NCBI RefSeq assembly: GCF_025717605.1
Contig: NZ_JAJIRQ010000002.1
Span: forward strand, 639,884 to 703,883
DNA: 64,000 nt
Direction: 5' to 3'
DNA from: Paucibacter sp. TC2R-5
GTDB taxonomy: Bacteria; Pseudomonadota; Gammaproteobacteria; Burkholderiales; Burkholderiaceae_C
The notes under the pieces were generated by a model. The model was not told where the DNA came from and made no database searches. It saw only the letters and a list, made by a program, of their open reading frames with translations. Of the stretch, positions 18,951 through 27,207 are shown one piece after another. Position numbers and translations under genes: made by a program. The stretch's first letter is position 1. Each line of letters opens with the position of its first letter.

Positions 18951-20414
18951 AAAACGCACCGTGAACCGCGCACCGGGCCCCTGGCCCGCGGCATCGACAT
19001 GACCCGGCCGGCGCTGGCGCGTGTCATCCAGGCTGACTTCGGCCTCATGCTGGCCGGCGATCTCGCGAACGATGGCCAGGCCCAGCCCTGAGCCGTCCAC
19101 ATTGGTGCCCAAGGCGCGGTAAAAAGGCTGGAAGACCTTCTCGCGTTCCGACTCGGGAATGCCCGGCCCGGTGTCTTCCACCTGCAAGACGCTGACCTGG
19201 CCGAACGGGTCTTCGACCACGCGCACGGTGACGGTGCCGCTCGTCGGCGTGTAGAGCAGCGCGTTGTCCACCAGATTGCGGATCAGCTCGCGAATCAACA
19301 GCGGGTGGCCGAGTACGCGCAGCCCGCATTGCTCTTCGGATGGCCCCTCATAGCCCAGATCAATGCGCTTATCGAGCGCGCGCGGGACAAAGTCGCGCAC
19401 CGTCTCGATCGCCAGTTCGGCCAGATTGACCTCGCTGCGCCGCGCCGCATGTTCTTTGTCCTCGGCCCGCGCCATCGCCAGCAGCTGGTTGACCATATGC
19501 GCGGCGCGCTGGCTGCTGAGCGAGATCTGCTGCAGCGAGCGCTTCAGCTCGGCCGGCTCACTATGCCCCTCGTCGATCTGCGCTTGAGCGAACTCGGCTT
19601 GCGCGCGCAGGCCGGCGAGCGGCGTCTTCAGCTGGTGCGCCGCGTCGGCCAGAAAATGCTTTTGGCTGCTGATCGACTGATCCAGCCGCGCCAACAAATC
19701 ATTGATCGCCCGCACCAGCGGGGCCACCTCATCGGGGATGCGCAGCTCGTCAATCGGGCTCAGGTCGGAGCTGTCGCGCGAGCGGATGCGGCGCTGCAAT
19801 TCATTCAAGGGCGCAATGCCGCGCGCCAGCGCCAGCCAGACCAGCAAGACCGCCAGCGGCAGGATCACGAACTGCGGCAGGATCACGCCCTTGATGATTT
19901 CGTTGGTCAGGCGCGAGCGTTTGCCCAAGGTCTCCGCCACCTGCACCAGCATGGTCTTGGTCGAGCCGGCCATGCCCTCGGGCGCCACCCAGATATAAGC
20001 CACGCGCACAGCTTCGTTGCCAATTTCATCGTCCCTGAAATGCAATTCCCAGGGCACGATCACCTCGTCGTCGGGCGGCACCGGCAGCGCCGCATCACCG
20101 CTCAGCAACTCGCCTTTCAGGCCCAGCACCTGATAGAACACCGTGTCGGTTTCATCGGCACGCAGCAGCGCAGCGGCTTCCGGCGCCAAGGCGTATTTAG
20201 GCCGCCCGCCGCGCGGGGCGGGGTCCGCCGCGGCGACCTGCAGGCCCAGCGTGCGCGCCATCTCGCCCAGCTCGCGGTCATAGGGCTTGCTGGCAATCCC
20301 TTGCGCGACCAGCCAGGTCAGCGCGACGCTGATCGGCCAGATCAGCAGCAGCGGCGCCAGCATCCAATCGAGGATCTCGCCAAACAGCGAGCGTTGACCA
20401 GAGCTAGCCGGCAT
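18924..20414 (-). CDS. Sensor histidine kinase, TctE/QseC-like
   Basis: A 496-residue inner-membrane sensor kinase. Two membrane helices (about 16-38 and 177-197) enclose a periplasmic sensor of the type found in TctE-like kinases; a HAMP-like linker follows, then HisKA with phospho-acceptor H260 (FLADAAHQLKTPLAG) and HATPase_c with N box (LIRNLVDNALLYTP), G1 (VEDTGPGIP) and G2 (GSGLGLAIVREI). It is 48 bp downstream of its response regulator on the same strand. The TctDE family often senses tricarboxylates, but no tctCBA transporter is nearby, so the signal is unknown. Its 3' end lies in a tandem repeat. Confidence 0.92.
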   Translation of the reverse strand: MPASSGQRSLFGEILDWMLAPLLLIWPISVALTWLVAQGIASKPYDRELGEMARTLGLQVAAADPAPRGGRPKYALAPEAAALLRADETDTVFYQVLGLKGELLSGDAALPVPPDDEVIVPWELHFRDDEIGNEAVRVAYIWVAPEGMAGSTKTMLVQVAETLGKRSRLTNEIIKGVILPQFVILPLAVLLVWLALARGIAPLNELQRRIRSRDSSDLSPIDELRIPDEVAPLVRAINDLLARLDQSISSQKHFLADAAHQLKTPLAGLRAQAEFAQAQIDEGHSEPAELKRSLQQISLSSQRAAHMVNQLLAMARAEDKEHAARRSEVNLAELAIETVRDFVPRALDKRIDLGYEGPSEEQCGLRVLGHPLLIRELIRNLVDNALLYTPTSGTVTVRVVEDPFGQVSVLQVEDTGPGIPESEREKVFQPFYRALGTNVDGSGLGLAIVREIAGQHEAEVSLDDTRQRRPGHVDAAGQGPGARFTVRFQAHPIELS

Positions 20415-20462
20415 CGCGAACCGCTGCTTGACGGAGCTGTTGAGCAGGCATCAGCGGCTGGC

Positions 20463-21134
20463 TCAGGGGGCGATCTTTTCCAGGCAATAACCCAAACCGC
20501 GCACGGTGGCGATGCGGATTGGGCCTTGTTCGATCTTTTTGCGCAGCCGGTGGATATAGACCTCAATGGCGTTATTGCTAACCTCTTCACCCCACTCACA
20601 CAGGCGCTCCACCAGCTGATCCTTGCTGACCAGACGCCCGGCGCGTTGCAGCAGTACTTCCAGCAGGCTCAGCTCGCGTGCCGACAGCTCTATCATCTGA
20701 TCGTTGATGTAGGCGACGCGCCCGGTCGCATCAAAGCTCAGGGGACCATGCTTGATGACGCTGGAGGCGGTGCCCAGGCCGCGCCGGGTCAGCGCGCGCA
20801 CGCGGGCTTCGAGCTCTTGCAGTGAGAAGGGCTTGGCCATGAAGTCATCGGCGCCAAAGTCCAGGCCCTTGACGCGTTGCTCGACGCTGTCGGCTGCCGT
20901 CAGAATCAAGACCGGCATCGAAGAGCCGCGCGCGCGCAGCTTGCGCAAAACCTCCAGGCCATGCAGCTTGGGCAGGCCCAGGTCCAGAATCACCAGATCG
21001 AATTCATGCGAGGCCAGGGCGGCGTCGGCCTCGCTGCCATTGCTGACCTGATCGACTGCGTAGCCGGAGGCGCGCAGCGAACGCAGCAGCGCGTCGGCCA
21101 GCACTTGATCATCTTCCGCAATCAGAATGCGCAT
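20463..21134 (-). CDS. OmpR-family response regulator, TctD-like
   Basis: A 223-residue two-component regulator: receiver domain (1-115) with acidic pocket EDD, phospho-acceptor D51 (LVILDLGLP), conserved K in AKPFSLQE, then a winged-helix DNA-binding domain (about 125-220) with ELSARELSLLEVLLQ and EVYIHRLRKKIEQGPIRIATVRGLGY. It is transcribed with the downstream kinase gene and is divergent from the sugar-binding protein operon. Confidence 0.93.
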   Translation of the reverse strand: MRILIAEDDQVLADALLRSLRASGYAVDQVSNGSEADAALASHEFDLVILDLGLPKLHGLEVLRKLRARGSSMPVLILTAADSVEQRVKGLDFGADDFMAKPFSLQELEARVRALTRRGLGTASSVIKHGPLSFDATGRVAYINDQMIELSARELSLLEVLLQRAGRLVSKDQLVERLCEWGEEVSNNAIEVYIHRLRKKIEQGPIRIATVRGLGYCLEKIAP

Positions 21135-21301
21135 CGGGTGTCTCCGTTCTTGATCTATGTTGAGCGCATTCTAGGAGGGCGCCGGTTGACGCGTGGTTTG
21201 GGGCATGGATTGCAGTTCGAGCGGCCTGGCCTCGCGCGCGGCCCGCGCAGCGCTCAATGCCGGCTAAGGGTTAGCCAGCAATGCCAAAGAGACGCGCATG
21301 A

Positions 21302-21330
21302 TTTACATTCTGAAAGCGCTTTCATAAATA
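21302..21330 (+). promoter_or_regulatory. Promoter with LacI-type operator for the GH16 operon
   Basis: TTTACA (21302-21307) and TAAATA (21325-21330) are separated by exactly 17 bp. The spacer holds the perfect 14-bp palindrome TGAAAGCGCTTTCA (21311-21324). 26 bp of this region (21303-21328) are identical to the promoter of the facing transport operon. A repressor bound here would block RNA polymerase. The likely regulator is the LacI-family gene at 32938-33999. Confidence 0.82.
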
Positions 21331-21347
21331 CATCGGAGACCGAAACA

Positions 21348-22661
21348 ATGCCCGCAAGTACCTGCTCGGAACAGCAGTCGCTGCTGCCGGGGCCGACGCG
21401 ACGCGCCTGGCTGGCGGGGAGCGCCGCCGGTGCATGGCTGGCGCTGGGCACAGCGGGGCGGGTTGCGGCTGACGAGAAGATCACGCTGACCGTCGCCGCC
21501 TTCCCGCTGGTCGATGAGATCGCCCGGGCCGCCTTGCCCGCTTGGCAGCGCCTGCATCCGAATGTGGCTGTTGAGGTGCTCACCCGCCAATACGCCGACC
21601 ACCACACGGCCATGAGCACGGCGTTGTCTACCGCGGCGCTGCTGCCCGACGTGCTGGCGCTGGAGTCCAGCAAGCTTGGCCGCTTCGCGCAAGGCGGCGG
21701 CCTGGAAAACTTGGCTCAAGCACCTTTCGCGCTAGACCGTTATCGGCCGCTGCTGGTGCCCTATGCCTATGACCAGGCCATCGCCCGCAACGGCGCCGTC
21801 GTCGCGGTGCCGACCGATATCGGCCCCGGCACCTTGCTCTATCGCCAGGACATCCTGGCCCTCGCCGCTGTCGATGCCGCTGAGTTAACGCGTTCCTGGG
21901 ACGGCTATATTGCGGCCGGCGCCCGCATCAAGAAGCAGACCGGCGCCTTTTTTGTAGCCCATGTGCAGCAAATCAAAGACATCTTGATCCGCACCGGCAT
22001 TGCGCCCGGCGAGGGCATCTATTTCGACCAGAACTCGCGGGTGCTGGTGCAGTCTGAGCGCTTTGTGCGCGCATTTGAGTTGGCGCTGAAGGTGCGCCGG
22101 CTAGGGCTGGACGCCCGCATCACCGCTTGGTCGAATGAATGGGCCGAGGGTTTCAAACGCGGCACGCTGGCCACCGAGTTGTCCGGAGCATGGTTGGTCG
22201 GCCAACTGAGCAACTGGATCGCGCCGCAAACGGCCGGCCTGTGGCGCGCCGCCGACCTGCCCGAGGGCGCCAATGCCGGCTACGGCGGCGCCTTCTACGC
22301 GATCCCGCGCAAGCTGGATGCCACCCGCAAGCTGCTGGCCTGGCAGTTCATCCAGCTGATGACGCTGGACCGCGAGCGTCAATTGACCGCCTTCAAAACG
22401 CATGATGCCTTCCCGGCGCTGCTGGCCGCGCATGAGGATCCGTTTTTTGACGCGCCAGTCGCATTCTTGGGCGGTCAGCCGGCGCGGCAGCTATGGCGCC
22501 AGGCTGCGCGCCGCATCAGCGCCGTGCCTGTGCACAAGCAAGACCCCTTCGCCGATGAAGTGATTGGAAGCGAACTCGATCATGTCTTGAACCGTGGCAA
22601 ATCTATTCGCACCGCCCTCGCCGACGCCCAAGCCCTGCTTGAACGTCGTGCTCATCGATGA
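21348..22661 (+). CDS. Sugar ABC transporter substrate-binding protein (paralogue 1)
   Basis: A 437-residue periplasmic family 1 solute-binding protein. It has a twin-arginine-like leader (TRRAWLAGSAAGAWLALG) with cleavage near RVAADEK, then WQRLHPNVAVEV and AVPTDIGPGTLLYRQD, the usual family pattern. It shares long stretches with the protein at 31450-32760 (for example AALPAWQRLHPNV and AVPTDIGPGTLLYR), so the two are paralogues; I estimate well over half the residues match. It heads the GH16 operon and has no permease beside it, so it probably docks on the permeases of the facing operon. Start ATG 21348 lies 18 bp after the -10 element, with GGAG between. Confidence 0.9.
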   Translation: MPASTCSEQQSLLPGPTRRAWLAGSAAGAWLALGTAGRVAADEKITLTVAAFPLVDEIARAALPAWQRLHPNVAVEVLTRQYADHHTAMSTALSTAALLPDVLALESSKLGRFAQGGGLENLAQAPFALDRYRPLLVPYAYDQAIARNGAVVAVPTDIGPGTLLYRQDILALAAVDAAELTRSWDGYIAAGARIKKQTGAFFVAHVQQIKDILIRTGIAPGEGIYFDQNSRVLVQSERFVRAFELALKVRRLGLDARITAWSNEWAEGFKRGTLATELSGAWLVGQLSNWIAPQTAGLWRAADLPEGANAGYGGAFYAIPRKLDATRKLLAWQFIQLMTLDRERQLTAFKTHDAFPALLAAHEDPFFDAPVAFLGGQPARQLWRQAARRISAVPVHKQDPFADEVIGSELDHVLNRGKSIRTALADAQALLERRAHR

Positions 22662-22683
22662 AACCACCCACACTCAGATCACC

Positions 22684-23583
22684 ATGCCAACTGCCTCCTT
22701 GCAACTTTGCTCCGAACTCATCTTGCAGCGCCGCTGCTGGACGCCCTTGCTCGCCGGCCTGGCTCTCGTTGCCTGCGGTTCGGGCGGGGCTGATGTGGCG
22801 CCCGCGCCTGCTCAGACGCCGGCCCCAGCAGCACAAACGCTCAGCCTGCCGGCCGGCTATAGGCTGGTCTGGTCTGATGAGTTCGAGCAAGCCGGCCTGC
22901 CCGACCCGGCCAAATGGGTCTACGACACCGGCATGAACAAGCAAGGCTGGCACAACAAGGAACTGCAGTACTACAGCCATGCGCGGGCGGAGAACTCCGT
23001 CGTGCAAGACGGCAAGCTCGTCATCAGCGCGCGCTTGGAATCCTTGGACAAGCAGGCTGATTGGGGCGGCCAACGCTACAGCTCAGCGCGGCTGATCACC
23101 GCCGGCAAGGCCGACTGGACCTATGGCTTTTTTGAGATCCGCGCCAAGCTGCCCTGTGGCGTCGGAAGTTGGCCAGCGATCTGGATGCTGGCCAGTCAGG
23201 GCGAATGGCCAGCAGGCGGCGAGCTCGACATCATGGAACAGGTCGGCAAAGAGCCGGCCAAGGTCTTCAGCACCGTCCACACCACGGCCGGCAGCGGCGC
23301 GCATGGCAAGGGCGGCGAGACCCAGGTGCCTGACGCATGCAGCGCCTTTCACAACTACCAGATGCACTGGACGGCCGAACAAGTGAGCTTCGGCATTGAC
23401 GGCAAGACCCATGCCGTCTATCCAAACCCCAAGACCGGCAAGGCCGCCTGGCCTTTTGATGCGCCGCAGTTCTTGATTCTGAATATCGCCATCGGCGGCG
23501 ATCTGGGCGGGCCGGTCGATGACGCCGCCTTGCCGATCCGTATGGAAGTCGAGCATGTGCGCATCTACCAGCAGGCCAAGTAA
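22684..23583 (+). CDS. GH16 endo-beta-glucanase (laminarinase-like) lipoprotein
   Basis: A 299-residue secreted glycoside hydrolase family 16 enzyme, expected to cut beta-1,3 or mixed beta-1,3/1,4-glucans. The leader ends in a lipobox (LALVAC), followed by an Ala/Pro linker, so it is probably anchored in the outer membrane. Catalytic motif GGELDIMEQ: nucleophile E180, D182, acid/base E185, in the beta-bulge form EXDXXE typical of laminarinases. The substrate-cleft pattern GSWPAIWML precedes it. The ATG at 22684 is chosen because it begins the leader; starts upstream overlap the preceding gene. Second gene of the operon. Exact glucan specificity is inferred. Confidence 0.9.
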   Translation: MPTASLQLCSELILQRRCWTPLLAGLALVACGSGGADVAPAPAQTPAPAAQTLSLPAGYRLVWSDEFEQAGLPDPAKWVYDTGMNKQGWHNKELQYYSHARAENSVVQDGKLVISARLESLDKQADWGGQRYSSARLITAGKADWTYGFFEIRAKLPCGVGSWPAIWMLASQGEWPAGGELDIMEQVGKEPAKVFSTVHTTAGSGAHGKGGETQVPDACSAFHNYQMHWTAEQVSFGIDGKTHAVYPNPKTGKAAWPFDAPQFLILNIAIGGDLGGPVDDAALPIRMEVEHVRIYQQAK

Positions 23584-25786
23584 GCGGCGGCGCGGCTTGG
23601 CTGGCTTGATCACGATCGGGCTGCTGCTGACCATGGCCGTGCAAGGGCAAGCGGCGACGGTCGAGATCAAACCGCGCGGCAGCCAAATTGCCGGCCCGGC
23701 ACAAGAGGACCGCGGCGAGCCCGACTGGCAGGCGCGCATGAACAACTGGCAGCGTGACAGTGCCGGTGAGTTTGAGCCCTGGCTGCAGGCGATGCGGGCT
23801 TGGCGCACGCAGCAGCTCAAAGCGATGGCCTATGACGACGCGCAGTACCGCCGCCCCGAGTTGCTCTGGACGCAGCGCAATTTTGTGCAGCCGCAGGCGA
23901 TGATGGAGGACCGCTATCTATACGACCCACAAGCGCGGCGCTACACACCCGAGCGCTACCTCGCCGACCTGAATCAACGTTATGGCGGCATCGACAGCGT
24001 GCTGCTGTGGCCGGTCTATCCGAACCTCGGCATCGATGACCGCAACCAATGGGATATGTTGCGCGACCTGCCCGGCGGTCTGCCGGCGCTGCGCCAACTG
24101 GTCAAGGACTTTCAAAGCCGAGGCGTGCGCGTGCTGTTCCCGCTGCTGCCCTGGGACCAGGGCTCGCGCGACGAAGGCCGGCCCATGCCCGAAGCCATCG
24201 CCGCGCTGCTGGCCGAGATCGGCGCCGACGGCATCAATGGCGACACCATGGACGGCCTACCGCTGGCTTACCGCGAGGCAGCGGACGCGAGTGGCCGGGC
24301 GCTGTTGCTGCAACCCGAGCTGTCCTTCAAGGACGAGGCGATGCTGGCCTTCAATCAGCAGAGCTGGGGCTATTGGGAGACGCCGTTTGTGCCCATGGTC
24401 AGCAAATGGAAGTGGTTAGAGCCGCGCCATCTGATCCATGTCAGCGACCGCTGGGCGACCGACCGCCACAACATCATGCAGGCGGCTTTTTTTAACGGCG
24501 CCGGCATCCAGAGCTGGGAGAACATCTGGGGTTGGTGGAACCAATTCACGCCGCGCGATGCCGAGGCCCTAAGACGCATCGCGAGCATCTACCGCGCCGT
24601 GCCCGATTTGCTGAGCAGCCCGGATTGGGTGCCGCATCTGCCGACGCAGCACTATGGCGTCTTCGCGAGCAGCTTTTCAGGCAGCATTGCAGGACAAGGC
24701 CGCACGCTGTGGACGCTGGTCAACCGCAATGCCTTTGCGCTCGATGAGGCCATCATCAAGCTGGCACATCGGCCGGGGCGGCGCTATTTCGATCTGTGGC
24801 GCGGTGTGGAGCTAGCGGCCAAGGTCAGCGGTTCCGAGGCTGTATTGAGCTTCGAGATAGAGCCGCTCGGCTACGGTGCGGTGCTCGGGCTGGACGTGGG
24901 CGCATTGCCGGCCGATCTTGCGGCATTCTTGACAGCGCAGCAGGCTCGGGCCAGCCAGCCCTTGAGCGCCTACTCCGCCGAATGGAAGCCGCTGCCGCAG
25001 GCGATGCTGCCAATAGCCGCTACAAGGCCTGCCAGCCAGGCGCCTAGCGGCATGGTGGCGATCCCCGCTGGCGAGTTTGACTTCCGCGTCACCGGTGTCG
25101 AGATCGAGGGCGAGAACCGCCCCGGCATGGATGTGCAATACCCCTGGGAGGCTTTGCCCCGCCGCGCTCATCTGCACCGCATGGCGCTCAAGCGCTTCTT
25201 CATCGATCGCCACCCGGTCACCAACGCCCAGTTCAAGGCCTTCATCGATGCTGCCGGCTACCGGCCCGCCGATGCACACAACTTCCTGAAAGCATGGGGC
25301 GGGCGCAGCCCAAAGCCGGGCGATGCCCAGCGCCCCGTCACCTGGGTGTCGATCGAAGACGCGCGCGCCTATTGCCAATGGGCCGGCAAGCGCTTGCCGC
25401 ATGAGTGGGAATGGCAGTACGCGGCGCAAGGCAGCGATGGCCGGCAATACCCCTGGGGCAATCAATGGCTGGCCGCCGCTACGCCCGCGCCCGCCACCGA
25501 GCGAGACATGCCGCCGCCCGCGCCGGTGGGTACACACCCCTTGGGCGCCAGCCCGTTTGGGGTCGAGGACATGGTGGGCCTGGTCTGGCAATGGACCGAT
25601 GAATTCGCCGACGAGCACACCCGCGCGGCGGTGCTGCGCGGCGGCAGCTACTATCGGCCCCAAGGCTTGCACTGGTACTTTCCGTCCGCCTTGAAGCTGA
25701 ACGAACATGGCAAATACCTGCTGATGGCGCCTTCCAAAGACCGGGCCGGCACCATCGGTTTTCGCTGTGTGATGGATGGGGGTTGA
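23555..25786 (+). CDS. Secreted glycosidase-like protein fused to a cysteine-less FGE-sulfatase domain
   Basis: A 743-residue exported protein of unknown activity. Residues 1-33 are a signal peptide (GLAGLITIGLLLTMAVQGQA). Residues about 70-470 look like a TIM-barrel glycosidase: strand motifs DSVLLWPVYPN, VRVLFPLLPWDQG, GADGINGDTMDG, LLLQPEL and SWENIWGWWNQF, rich in Asp, Glu and Trp, but I cannot place the family. Residues about 500-743 are a formylglycine-generating-enzyme/SUMF1 fold (MVAIPAGEF, RLPHEWEWQYAAQG, YPWGNQW, LRGGSYY, GFRCV). The copper-binding cysteine pair expected between LRGGS and GFR is absent, so sulfatase maturation is unlikely. The ATG at 23555 (GGAAG upstream) overlaps the GH16 gene by 29 bp. 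Confidence 0.8.
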   Translation: MCASTSRPSKRRRGLAGLITIGLLLTMAVQGQAATVEIKPRGSQIAGPAQEDRGEPDWQARMNNWQRDSAGEFEPWLQAMRAWRTQQLKAMAYDDAQYRRPELLWTQRNFVQPQAMMEDRYLYDPQARRYTPERYLADLNQRYGGIDSVLLWPVYPNLGIDDRNQWDMLRDLPGGLPALRQLVKDFQSRGVRVLFPLLPWDQGSRDEGRPMPEAIAALLAEIGADGINGDTMDGLPLAYREAADASGRALLLQPELSFKDEAMLAFNQQSWGYWETPFVPMVSKWKWLEPRHLIHVSDRWATDRHNIMQAAFFNGAGIQSWENIWGWWNQFTPRDAEALRRIASIYRAVPDLLSSPDWVPHLPTQHYGVFASSFSGSIAGQGRTLWTLVNRNAFALDEAIIKLAHRPGRRYFDLWRGVELAAKVSGSEAVLSFEIEPLGYGAVLGLDVGALPADLAAFLTAQQARASQPLSAYSAEWKPLPQAMLPIAATRPASQAPSGMVAIPAGEFDFRVTGVEIEGENRPGMDVQYPWEALPRRAHLHRMALKRFFIDRHPVTNAQFKAFIDAAGYRPADAHNFLKAWGGRSPKPGDAQRPVTWVSIEDARAYCQWAGKRLPHEWEWQYAAQGSDGRQYPWGNQWLAAATPAPATERDMPPPAPVGTHPLGASPFGVEDMVGLVWQWTDEFADEHTRAAVLRGGSYYRPQGLHWYFPSALKLNEHGKYLLMAPSKDRAGTIGFRCVMDGG

Positions 25787-25819
25787 AGCCGCTATTTTTT
25801 GAAAGGCTGGAACTGTTCG

Positions 25820-26656
25820 ATGTGGAAGATGAAGACCGCCCAGGCCTTGTTCCTGGCCACCGCTTTGCTGAATCTAACGGCCTCTGCCCGTGGTGCGGAA
25901 GGCCAGCCCTTTCAATGGCCCAAGGGCGAGCGCGCGGCGGTCAGCCTGGCCTATGACGACGCGCTGAACAGCCAGCTCGACAACGCCATTCCGGCCTTGA
26001 ATCGGGCCGGCTTGCGCGGCAGCTTTTACTTGACGCTGAGCAGCGATGTCGTGAGCCGTCGCATGAGCGAGTGGCGCGCCGCGGCCGCCGCCGGCCATGA
26101 GCTGGGCAATCACACGCTGTTTCACCAATGCTCCCGCGCCGGGTCTGAGCGCGCCTGGGTCAGCGAAGACAACGATCTTGACAAGATCAGTGCCTCTCAA
26201 CTGGCCGCGCAGATTCGCGTCGGCAACACCTTGCTGCGGGCAATTGACGGCAAGACTGAGCGTAGCTTCACCGCGCCCTGCACCGAGCATTTGGCCGGGG
26301 GCCAGAACTATCTGACGCTGATCAAGGGCGACTTTGTCGCCATCAAGGCCAAGGTCGGTGGTGTTGTGCCCGATATGGCCCAGCTCGACCCCTATGCGGT
26401 CAGCGTCTTCGTCCCGCTAGATGCCAGCGGCGCGCAACTGATCGCGCTTGTCGACCAGGCGGCCCAGGCCGGCACGATGATCAACATCACCTTTCATGGC
26501 ATAGGTGGCGATCACCTCAGCGTGTCAACACAGGCGCACGCAGAACTGCTCAGTTACCTCGCGGCACGCCGTGATGTCTTCTGGATTGACACGTTTGTGA
26601 ACATCATGAAGTATGTGAAGGGTATGCAGGGCGTGAAGGTGATGGGCTCACGCTGA
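25820..26656 (+). CDS. Secreted polysaccharide deacetylase (NodB/CE4 fold)
   Basis: A 278-residue exported protein with a signal peptide (TAQALFLATALLNLTASARG) and a polysaccharide deacetylase domain. The catalytic and metal residues are visible: YDD for the TFDD motif and GHELGNHTLFH for the HxxxH motif; the third motif is modified (SFTAPCTEH). These enzymes remove N- or O-acetyl groups from sugars. It is the last gene of the GH16 operon, 33 bp after the fusion protein. An acetylated glucan substrate is inferred. A TTG at 25799 is possible but leads with a non-signal stretch, so the ATG at 25820 is preferred. Confidence 0.85.
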   Translation: MWKMKTAQALFLATALLNLTASARGAEGQPFQWPKGERAAVSLAYDDALNSQLDNAIPALNRAGLRGSFYLTLSSDVVSRRMSEWRAAAAAGHELGNHTLFHQCSRAGSERAWVSEDNDLDKISASQLAAQIRVGNTLLRAIDGKTERSFTAPCTEHLAGGQNYLTLIKGDFVAIKAKVGGVVPDMAQLDPYAVSVFVPLDASGAQLIALVDQAAQAGTMINITFHGIGGDHLSVSTQAHAELLSYLAARRDVFWIDTFVNIMKYVKGMQGVKVMGSR

Positions 26657-26732
26657 GTCAGGCCATCAGCGCCTGGGCTGAACTGATTCGAGCAGCCATC
26701 AATAAGTGCAACACAAACCGGGAAGCAAGCGC

Positions 26733-27149
26733 GTGAAATTCGAAGTATCCAATGAAAGCAATCCTGCAGTCTTTGATGCGTTGGTTGACGGCGTCAGGGC
26801 CTATAACCATGAACTGCTGGGTAAGGAGCTGTCGAAGCCGCTTTGCGCAGTCGGTCGGGACGACGCGGGCAAGCTCTTGGGCGGTGTTGCCGGGCGGACG
26901 ATATACAAACAGTTTTTGATCGAAGTGGTCTGGGTGGATAAAGCCGCGCGTGGAAGCGGCTTGGGCCGCAGACTGATGGCCTTGGCGGAAACCGAGGCGC
27001 GGCAGCGGGGCTGTGTGGCCGCCCAGGTGGACACGCTCGCTCTGCAGGCGCCCGACTTTTACGGCAAGCTTGGATTTGAAGTGATTGGTCGGGTCACAGG
27101 CATTCCGGGCATTCCCGAGCGCGTATTTTTGCTCAAGCGCTACCAGTGA
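26733..27149 (+). CDS. GNAT-family N-acetyltransferase
   Basis: A 138-residue acetyl-CoA-dependent acyltransferase. Motif A is clear (VVWVDKAARGSGLGRRLMALAE), with the late beta strand FYGKLGFEVIGR. The GTG at 26733 is preferred because GGGAAG lies 7 bp upstream; a second GTG at 26706 would add nine residues. It follows the beta-glucan operon on the same strand by 76 bp but has no obvious link to sugar use. The acceptor substrate cannot be read from the sequence. Confidence 0.8.
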   Translation: MKFEVSNESNPAVFDALVDGVRAYNHELLGKELSKPLCAVGRDDAGKLLGGVAGRTIYKQFLIEVVWVDKAARGSGLGRRLMALAETEARQRGCVAAQVDTLALQAPDFYGKLGFEVIGRVTGIPGIPERVFLLKRYQ

Positions 27150-27207
27150 AACGCAAGAGGCGTTGAACCGCTAGGCTGGGGTCGACGCTCGAATTATTTG
27201 GCTGATT

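Noticed and set aside
23555-25786. Calling this gene a formylglycine-generating enzyme (sulfatase maturase)
   Set aside because: The catalytic cysteine pair is absent and no sulfatase gene is nearby.
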